This document shows, one piece after another, positions 5,748-10,561 of a stretch of 10,561 nt of DNA; the first letter of the stretch is position 1; every line of letters starts with the position of its first letter. The position numbers and the translations under genes were made by a program. The stretch lies in contig JANNGZ010000193.1 in assembly GCA_031404155.1 (NCBI GenBank), positions 1 to 10,561 on the forward strand. The letters are read 5' to 3'. The stretch comes from JANNGZ01 sp031404155 (GTDB lineage: Bacteria > Pseudomonadota > Gammaproteobacteria > Burkholderiales > Burkholderiaceae_C). The notes under the pieces were generated by a model. The model had not been told where the DNA came from. It worked only from the letters and a program-made list of their open reading frames with translations, and searched no databases.

Positions 5748-5812
5748 CTACAGGTTGCTTACGGTCGCCGACAGATCGCCCACAGGTCGCCTACAGGTCG
5801 CCTACAGGTCGC
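5748..5812. repeat. 11-bp tandem repeat filling the hydrolase-phosphatase gap
   Basis: Six units of CTACAGGTCGC or close variants: 5748-5758, 5759-5768 (10 nt), 5769-5779, 5780-5790, 5791-5801 and 5802-5812. The last two are identical. The first unit in the direction of transcription (5812-5802) contains the hydrolase stop codon TAG, so the whole spacer to the next gene is essentially repeat. Copy-number change would alter spacing but not the hydrolase protein. Confidence 0.8.
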
Positions 5813-6995
5813 GTGCGCGGGCCGCGAACTCGGCCAGCACAAACGTGAGGTGGTGGGGCACGCAGCCGATGTGGCCGGACGGCACGGCCGGGCAGTCGGA
5901 GAGGCTCACGTCGCGCGCGCCGCGCTGCTGCATCGCCTGCAACGTGCGCGCCGCGCTGAGGTAAGGCACTGTCTGGTCGTCGCGGCCATGAAAGAGCCTT
6001 GTCGGCGCGGCGGGCGCCCAGTCGTGCACGTTGCTCAGGCGTTCCAGCGCTGTGTAGTCGTCGGCCAGGAAGAGGTCGATCGACGTGGCGTCGAATGCCA
6101 CGTCGGCGTCGCTTGCCACCACCTCCCTGAGCAAGGCATCACGCACCTCGCGGCGGACCGTTGCACTCAAGTGCCGCAGCAGCCCGGGGCTGACCAGCGC
6201 GCCGAGCACCGGGTCCTCCTCGCAGACCCTGCGGAGCAACTCGTCCAGCGCCACGCCCACGTGGTACGGGCCGGCCCCTGGCACCACAGCCGCCAGGCCC
6301 GCCAGGTGCGGGCTGCCCGCGGCCTGCATCGCGCGATGGGCGGCGACGGTGATGTAGCCGCCTTCGGAATAGCCGGTGAGGAAGAGTTGCCCGTTGTCTG
6401 CCAAGCTGTTCCTGCGCCGCCATGTCTTGGCCGCGGTGAGCAGGTCGACCACGGCCGCGGCGGACGGCGCCGACAGCAGGTACGGGTGCGGCGTGCCTTT
6501 GGACGCGCCGTAGCCGATGTAGTCCGCAGCGACCACCAGGTAGCCCAGCGACGCCAGGATGACCGCCGGCTCGGCGGCCGTCGCGTGGTTGCTCGGTGCC
6601 TCCGCGTCCTTGAAGACTGTGGCGTGCTGGTAGCCGAGCACCGGGTGCGTCGCGCCCACTGCCTTCAACGGCACGCTCACCAGCCCGGAGGCCACGATCT
6701 GCCGGCCCTGGGTATCTGTGGTCAGGTAGGTCAGGCGGTAGTTGGTGACGTCGTAAACCGGCGTCAGTGCCGGGATCCGGCTGCCCACCGCTTGCACCGC
6801 GCTGTTGATGTCGGCAATCGAAACGCGGTTCAGCAGCGCGGCGCTTTCCAGGCGCCCCGGCGCGGCGGGCTCCACCACCGCGAGCGCGGCCGTGCCCTCG
6901 GGGCCCGACGACGCGCCGCCACCACAGGCCGCGGCGAGCAACAACAGGGGCAGCAAAAGAATCCGGCGGACGGACGTGGGCCGACGAACGTGCAT
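5802..6995 (-). CDS. Lipoprotein alpha/beta hydrolase (secretory lipase-like)
   Basis: The protein is 397 residues. A lipoprotein signal peptide ends in LLAAAC (mature Cys24), followed by a Gly/Ser linker. The alpha/beta hydrolase fold is marked by the nucleophile elbow GYSEGG (Ser210), the acid in HGRDDQTVP (probably Asp340), and a C-terminal histidine in SGHIGCVPHH (probably His375). The oxyanion-side motif DYIGYGASKG (about 158-167) precedes it. The layout resembles the secretory lipase (LIP) group of esterases, so ester hydrolysis at the cell surface or in the periplasm is likely, substrate unknown. The ATG at 6995 is the natural start of the signal peptide; its Shine-Dalgarno is weak. 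It is divergent from the EamA gene and is followed at 60 bp by the phosphatase. Confidence 0.88.
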   Translation of the reverse strand: MHVRRPTSVRRILLLPLLLLAAACGGGASSGPEGTAALAVVEPAAPGRLESAALLNRVSIADINSAVQAVGSRIPALTPVYDVTNYRLTYLTTDTQGRQIVASGLVSVPLKAVGATHPVLGYQHATVFKDAEAPSNHATAAEPAVILASLGYLVVAADYIGYGASKGTPHPYLLSAPSAAAVVDLLTAAKTWRRRNSLADNGQLFLTGYSEGGYITVAAHRAMQAAGSPHLAGLAAVVPGAGPYHVGVALDELLRRVCEEDPVLGALVSPGLLRHLSATVRREVRDALLREVVASDADVAFDATSIDLFLADDYTALERLSNVHDWAPAAPTRLFHGRDDQTVPYLSAARTLQAMQQRGARDVSLSDCPAVPSGHIGCVPHHLTFVLAEFAARARDL

Positions 6996-7122
6996 GGGTT
7001 CATGGTACTTCGCAAGGTCCAGCCTGAATTCGCCCGCTTGGCCTGGCGGACGTAAAGCTGCCGCCGCGAACCCGTCACCCCAATGACCCGCCGACCCGGG
7101 GCCTGCGCCCGAGCCGGCGACA

Positions 7123-8121
7123 ATGGTTCACAGGCCCATGGCGATCACCAACACCAGCACCCGCACCGGGGCAGACTTTCCGCCGCCCGCCTCGTCGTCC
7201 AGCCAGCAACTGGCGCTGGCCGCCGGCTTGGCTGTGGTGGCGGTGTGGGGTGCCAACTTCGCGGTGCAGAAAGCCTTGTTCGTGGTGCTGCCACCGGGCG
7301 CGATGCTGTTCGCGCGCTACCTGGTGATGCCCTTGTGCGCGGCGCTGCTGCTGCTGCACGGCAACGGCTGGCGCTGGCTGCGCCTGCCGCGCGAGGACGC
7401 GCTCAAGCTCGCGGGGCTGGGCGTGCTGGGGCACACGGTGCATGTGAGCATGGTCACCTTTGGCATCCACTGGTCGACCGCGTTTTCCAGCGCGCTGATC
7501 CTGTCCTGCGGCCCGGTGTTCACCCTGCTGATCCTGCATTGGGCGGGCATCGAACGGCTCACGCGCGGCCAGGTGGCGGGCGTGGTGCTGGCCTGCGTCG
7601 GCGTGCTCACCTTCCTGTCGGACAAGCTTTCCGGCGGCCAATGGGCGGCCACCGGCGGCGACCTGATGATGCTGTTCTCGGCCTCGCTGTTCTCCTATTA
7701 CACGGTGATGAGCAAGCCACTCATCCAGCGCCACGGCGGCGTTGCGGTGATGGCCTACGCCACGCTGGCCGGCAGCCCGCTGGTGGTGCTGCTCGGCCTG
7801 CCCGCTGCGCTCGAGGCGCCCTGGGCCGACATGGGCGCGCTGCACTGGGGCCTGCTGTTCTGGGCCTCGTTCGTCTCGGCCTTCGCCGGCTGGCTCGTCT
7901 GGGGCTGGGTCAATGCGCAGCGCGGCGTGGCGCGCACCGCGCCCCTGATGTACCTGATGCCGCTCGTCGCGGGTGTCGTCGCCTGGTGGGCCACCGGCGA
8001 GCAATTCACTCTCACCAAGATCGGCGGCGCGCTGGTCACGCTGGCCGGCGTGGCGCTGGCACAGTTTGCGTCGCGGGACGCGGGTGCGGTGGTGCGGGAG
8101 GCGCCGGCGCAGGTGGATTGA
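7123..8121 (+). CDS. EamA/DMT superfamily transporter
   Basis: The protein is 332 residues with ten predicted transmembrane segments, arranged as two five-helix EamA repeats (about 32-165 and 178-314). Typical marks are AVWGANFAVQKALF in helix 1, the ALILSCGPVFTLLILHW helix 4, and LMYLMPLVAGVVAWWATGE in helix 9. It is an inner-membrane drug/metabolite exporter-type protein; the substrate cannot be assigned from sequence. ATG 7123 and ATG 7138 are both possible starts, differing by five residues. Neither has a strong ribosome binding site, and the first 25 residues are a polar Ser/Thr/Pro-rich leader. It diverges from the hydrolase gene across about 127 bp and converges on the small exported-protein gene. 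Confidence 0.88.
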   Translation: MVHRPMAITNTSTRTGADFPPPASSSSQQLALAAGLAVVAVWGANFAVQKALFVVLPPGAMLFARYLVMPLCAALLLLHGNGWRWLRLPREDALKLAGLGVLGHTVHVSMVTFGIHWSTAFSSALILSCGPVFTLLILHWAGIERLTRGQVAGVVLACVGVLTFLSDKLSGGQWAATGGDLMMLFSASLFSYYTVMSKPLIQRHGGVAVMAYATLAGSPLVVLLGLPAALEAPWADMGALHWGLLFWASFVSAFAGWLVWGWVNAQRGVARTAPLMYLMPLVAGVVAWWATGEQFTLTKIGGALVTLAGVALAQFASRDAGAVVREAPAQVD

Positions 8122-8141
8122 GCGCGCGCGCAACTCGCATC

Positions 8142-8174
8142 CGAGCGACCCGTAGCTCCTAGACGGGCGACTCG
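8142..8174. terminator. Possible bidirectional terminator hairpin
   Basis: CGAG-CGA-CCCGT (8142-8153) faces ACGGG-CGA-CTCG (8163-8174) across a 9-nt loop. This gives two paired blocks with a symmetric CGA/CGA internal loop. It lies in the 37-bp gap between the convergent EamA and small-protein genes and overlaps the stop codon of the latter (8159-8161). No T-run is present on either strand, so termination is only a guess from position. Confidence 0.3.
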
Positions 8175-8452
8175 GGGGCAGGCGCCGGCACCGGCGCCTG
8201 TGTGCGCCGCTGCGATTGCCACCAGGCCAGGAACTTGCGGAAGTCACCTCGAAACTCGCGTTGCAGCAGTTGTTCGTAGACGGTCGAGCACTGCGCGGCG
8301 TCGGCGAACCCGAGCACCGCGCTCGACGCCTGCCGCTCGCAGGCCAGGAAGGCCTGCCGCAGCGCCTCGGCGGTCGGTTCGGCAGCCAACGCGGGCAGTG
8401 CAGCCGCCGCGAGTGTGGCCAGGTGTACGGTCAAAGTCTTGCGGGTCGTCAT
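8159..8452 (-). CDS. Small exported protein of unknown function
   Basis: The protein is 97 residues from ATG 8452. MTTRKTLTVHLATLAAAALP followed by ALA-AEP is a clean Sec signal peptide. The mature part of about 73 residues is helical, with two cysteines (in LACERQ and AAQCSTVYEQ), a FRGDFRKFLAWWQSQR block, and a Pro/Ala-rich tail. I do not recognise a named domain, although the FxxACxRQ...CSxxYEQL...GDFxxxLAWW layout looks like a conserved small family rather than a chance frame. GGAG at 8462-8459, 6 nt before ATG 8452, favours this start over ATG 8464, which overlaps that site and would add MEHA. It is divergent from the membrane regulator and may be its target or partner (inference). Confidence 0.7.
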   Translation of the reverse strand: MTTRKTLTVHLATLAAAALPALAAEPTAEALRQAFLACERQASSAVLGFADAAQCSTVYEQLLQREFRGDFRKFLAWWQSQRRTQAPVPAPAPESPV

Positions 8453-8458
8453 CGCATG

Positions 8459-8462
8459 CTCC
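8459..8462 (-). promoter_or_regulatory. Shine-Dalgarno deciding the small-protein start
   Basis: GGAG with a 6-nt spacer to ATG 8452. The upstream in-frame ATG 8464 overlaps this element and has no comparable site of its own. Confidence 0.5.
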
Positions 8463-8515
8463 ATGTAACCCCGTCAGGGTGGGGAGCCAGTACAGGCGAA
8501 TGGGCCGCCGAAGTC

Positions 8516-8553
8516 CTGAAAAGCCGCCGCAGCGCGCTGAAATCGGCTGAAAA
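8516..8553 (+). promoter_or_regulatory. Three phased CTGAAAW repeats, candidate operator
   Basis: CTGAAAA (8516-8522), CTGAAAT (8537-8543) and CTGAAAA (8547-8553) are spaced 21 and 10 bp apart start to start, so all lie on one face of the helix. OmpR/PhoB-type winged-helix proteins usually bind tandem direct repeats at about 10-11 bp. The adjacent gene encodes such a DNA-binding domain, and the repeats sit in the intergenic region shared with the divergent small-protein gene. Autoregulation or control of both genes is inferred. Confidence 0.4.
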
Positions 8554-8587
8554 TCTCCGCTAGCGGCTGCCCGTGGCCGCTGGGAGA
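8554..8587 (+). promoter_or_regulatory. Leader hairpin covering the regulator's Shine-Dalgarno
   Basis: The inner stem AGCGGC (8562-8567) pairs with GCCGCT (8576-8581) over an 8-nt loop. The outer stem TCTCC (8554-8558) pairs with GGAGA (8583-8587), with a small internal loop between them. The outer stem contains most of GGGAGA (8582-8587), the only good ribosome binding site for GTG 8593. If transcription starts upstream of 8554, translation of the regulator could be held down by this fold. If it starts near 8561, only the inner stem forms. Confidence 0.45.
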
Positions 8588-8592
8588 CAAGC

Positions 8593-10284
8593 GTGCAGGC
8601 GGCGGCTACCACTTCTACCGTGTTTCGCTTCGAGGGCTACATGCTCGATGCGGGCCGCCGCTCGCTGCGCCGCGCCGACCGGGTAGTCGAGCTGCGACCG
8701 CGCAGCTTCGAGGTGCTGGCCTACCTCGTGGCTGCCGCCGGCCGTGCAGTCAGCAAGGACGAGTTGCTCGAATCCGTCTGGCCCGGCGTCGTCGTCACCG
8801 AGGATTCGCTGACGCGATGCATCAGCGATATCCGCCAGGCGCTCGGCGACGACGGGCAGCGCATCATCAAGACGCTGCCGCGGCGCGGCTACGTGTTCGT
8901 CGCCGCGCTGCTGCCAACCGGCGATGGCATCGAGGCCGAGGCCGACCGTGCGACGCAGGCAGCGCGGCGGCGCGCTTGGCCGTGGGCGGTGGCGGTTGCG
9001 CTGGCCTTGGCCGCGGCCGCAGGATTTGGGGCCTGGCAATGGCGCGGCGCACCGGCGGTGGCCACGCCGCGACTGTCGATCGTCGTCATGCCGCTGGCCA
9101 GTCGCAGCAGCGGCCAGCAGCAGCCGGACTACCTGGCCGAGGCGATGACCGAGGAGATCACCGGGGATCTGTCACGCATCCCGGATGCGGTGGTGATCGC
9201 GCGCAGCTCGGCCGAGAGCTACCGTGGCAAGGCGGTCGACGCGCGCCAGGTCGGCCACGAGCTGGGCGTGCGCTACGTGCTCGAAGGCCAGCTCGACCGC
9301 GCCGGCGAGACGATCCGGCTGACGCTGCAGCTGGTCGATGCCGCCAACGGCCGCACCCTGTGGTCGGAGAGCATCGAAGGCGAGCGGCGCGACCTGGCCG
9401 ACCTGCACCGGCGCGTCATCGCAACGGTCGGGAATTCGCTGCAGGTCAAGCTCGTGGCGGCGGAGTCGGCGCGTTCGCGACAACTTTCGGCGGCCGACGT
9501 TGATGCCCATGACCTGGCCTTGCAGGCCTGGGCACTCAACGAGGGCCACCGCAGTCCCGAGGTGATCGTGCAGGCGCGTGCGCTGGCCGAGCGGGCCATC
9601 GCGCTCGATGCGAAGTCGGCCTTCGCGTGGACGGCGCTGGCGTGGACTTACCTCAGGGACGTGAATGCCCGCTATACGCACCGCTACGGCGCGACACGCC
9701 AGCAGTGGCTGCAGCACGCAATCGACGCCGCCGATCGTGCCTACCTGCTGGCTCCGAACAACTCGCGCGTGGTCGGTGTGCGCGCCTATGCCCTGGCGCA
9801 ATTGGGCCGGGCCGGCGAGGCGCTGGTGCTGTACGAGCGTGCCGTGGCCCTGAATCGCAACGATTCGCTGGCCTGGTTCGGCATCAGCTACGCGAACGCG
9901 GTGCTCGGACGCCTGGACGAGGCGATCAAGGCCGGGCACGAGGCGATCCGCCTGAGCCCGCGCGACAACAACCTCGCCGGCTTCTACGTCGTCATCGCGG
10001 CGGCGCACCTGTACGCAGGGCGCGACCGTGAGGCGCTCGACATGGCGCGGCGTTCCGCGCTCGAGCGGCCGGACCACAGCGTCGCGCACTCCTGGGTGGC
10101 CAGCGCAGCCGCGAACCTGGGCGAGGCCGAAACCGCGCGCGCGGCGATTGCCGAGTTCCGCCGCCTGCTGCCGCACTACACGGTCGCGTCATTCCGCGCC
10201 GAGAAGCTGTGCGCCAACGCGACCTGCGAGTCGCAGCGCGAGCGCTACTACGAGGGCCTCAGGAAGGCCGGCCTGCCCGAGTGA
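8593..10284 (+). CDS. CadC-like winged-helix membrane regulator with TolB-like and TPR domains
   Basis: The protein is 563 residues from GTG 8593 (GGGAG, 6-nt spacer). Domain order: OmpR/PhoB-type winged helix at about 12-105 (LRPRSFEVLAYLV, KDELLESVWPG, then IIKTLPRRGYVF as the wing); one transmembrane helix at about 128-147; a TolB/FlgO-like domain at about 158-285 with IVVMPLASRS, the YLAEAMTEEITGDLSRI motif and GVRYVLEGQL; and TPR-like helices from about 300 to 530. The tail ERYYEGLRKAGLPE is typical of this architecture. The DNA-binding domain is cytosolic and the rest periplasmic, so the protein probably couples an envelope signal to transcription without phosphorylation. An internal ATG at 8641 would cut into the winged helix. 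No cyclase catalytic domain is present. Targets are unknown; the divergent small-protein gene is the nearest candidate. Confidence 0.88.
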   Translation: MQAAATTSTVFRFEGYMLDAGRRSLRRADRVVELRPRSFEVLAYLVAAAGRAVSKDELLESVWPGVVVTEDSLTRCISDIRQALGDDGQRIIKTLPRRGYVFVAALLPTGDGIEAEADRATQAARRRAWPWAVAVALALAAAAGFGAWQWRGAPAVATPRLSIVVMPLASRSSGQQQPDYLAEAMTEEITGDLSRIPDAVVIARSSAESYRGKAVDARQVGHELGVRYVLEGQLDRAGETIRLTLQLVDAANGRTLWSESIEGERRDLADLHRRVIATVGNSLQVKLVAAESARSRQLSAADVDAHDLALQAWALNEGHRSPEVIVQARALAERAIALDAKSAFAWTALAWTYLRDVNARYTHRYGATRQQWLQHAIDAADRAYLLAPNNSRVVGVRAYALAQLGRAGEALVLYERAVALNRNDSLAWFGISYANAVLGRLDEAIKAGHEAIRLSPRDNNLAGFYVVIAAAHLYAGRDREALDMARRSALERPDHSVAHSWVASAAANLGEAETARAAIAEFRRLLPHYTVASFRAEKLCANATCESQRERYYEGLRKAGLPE

Positions 10285-10325
10285 GGCCGAGCCAACGCCT
10301 CCAGGCTGCTCGAACGGCGGCGGAT

Positions 10326-10337
10326 TGACTGCAGTCA
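10326..10337. repeat. 12-bp perfect palindrome
   Basis: TGACTGCAGTCA is fully self-complementary, 42 bp after the regulator's stop codon. It could be a dimer-binding site or chance; there is no further support. Confidence 0.35.
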
Positions 10338-10431
10338 GGTCAGCAGCAAGCGCGGACGCCGGCAGCCCATGCGCCTGCGTGGGTGGGGCGGGGCGGCAGT
10401 GGATGACGAGCGACTGAACCCGACCCCTTGC

Positions 10432-10483
10432 TGACGTTCGCGTCATGAGGGTAGCCCGCCTCAAAGGCGGCGTTCGGCGGGCT
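10432..10483. terminator. Two adjacent stem-loops after the regulator
   Basis: TGACG-TTCG-CGTCA (10432-10445) is a 5-bp stem closed by a TTCG tetraloop. AGCCCGCC (10453-10460) pairs perfectly with GGCGGGCT (10476-10483) over a 15-nt loop, which itself contains GGCG able to pair with CGCC. Only TT follows, not a long T-run. They lie about 150 bp past the regulator stop, so they may be a terminator, or a structured repeat near the next gene. Confidence 0.4.
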
Positions 10484-10561
10484 TCCGGCCGGCTCATGCT
10501 TGCGAAGCAGCCGCCGCGAAGAGGCCGCTTGGGCCGCGCTTCTACGCCACGCCAACGGCGA

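Larger units (their letters stand above)
10285..10561. other. Right-end intergenic stretch
   Basis: No convincing gene. The minus-strand frames are short, Arg/Ala/Pro-rich and overlap each other. It contains a 12-bp palindrome (10326-10337) and two stem-loops (10432-10445 and 10453-10483) that may end the regulator's transcript. The window stops before any downstream gene is recognisable. Confidence 0.5.

Noticed and set aside
5850..7055. 401-codon plus-strand frame opposite the hydrolase
   Set aside because: Antisense shadow; the minus strand shows a lipobox, a GYSEGG nucleophile elbow and C-terminal Asp and His candidates.
7075..8247. 390-codon minus-strand frame opposite the EamA gene
   Set aside because: His/Gln/Arg-rich shadow. 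The plus strand encodes ten clear membrane helices.
10450..10500. Integron attC-like site
   Set aside because: The GC stem-loop lacks paired GTTRRRY/RYYYAAC core sites, and there is no cassette structure or integrase nearby.
10189..10555. Short minus-strand frames at the right end
   Set aside because: Low-complexity, overlapping each other and the regulator's 3' end, and crossing the hairpins; no ribosome binding site or domain.

Overview
The window is uniformly GC-rich (roughly 70% by eye) and compactly coded. Its gene families are an AsmA protein ending in a KDKLREKLKGLFK-type tail, a DUF3455 lipoprotein beside an ECF sigma/RskA-type anti-sigma pair, an EamA transporter, and a winged-helix/TolB-like/TPR membrane regulator. 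Together these suggest a betaproteobacterial chromosome, most likely Burkholderiales (Comamonadaceae or relatives). This assignment is inferred from protein style and composition, not from a marker gene. No rRNA, tRNA, CRISPR, transposase or phage gene is visible.

Layout. Positions 1-521 hold no convincing gene. They are packed with hairpins and two divergent, oppositely oriented copies of a short repeat. An AsmA-family gene (522-2948, +) follows, broken by a single in-frame amber codon at 2268-2270. Facing it is a leftward group: RskA-like anti-sigma (3722-2997) and ECF sigma factor (4276-3719), overlapping by a GTGA junction, preceded by a DUF3455 lipoprotein (4924-4361). Further upstream on the same strand are an exported histidine phosphatase (5741-5145) and a lipoprotein alpha/beta hydrolase (6995-5802). 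A 10-TM EamA/DMT transporter (7123-8121, +) diverges from the hydrolase. A small secreted protein of unknown function (8452-8159, -) is divergent from a CadC-like membrane regulator with TolB-like and TPR domains (8593-10284, +). The last 277 bases carry only hairpins and palindromes.

Most products act at the cell envelope. AsmA proteins belong to the inner-membrane/periplasm family linked to lipid and outer-membrane homeostasis. The sigma/anti-sigma pair should relay an envelope or periplasmic signal, with the DUF3455 lipoprotein as a plausible target or partner. The phosphatase, hydrolase and small protein are all exported. The regulator senses through a periplasmic TPR region.

The most notable signals are: (1) the one-codon interruption of AsmA; (2) a leader hairpin that would bury the Shine-Dalgarno of the membrane regulator, directly downstream of three helically phased CTGAAAW repeats; (3) three unrelated tandem-repeat tracts (13, 9 and 11 bp) at the borders of the phosphatase gene; and (4) the structured repeat cluster at the left edge. 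I did not find a clear new defence, mobile or biosynthetic system here.
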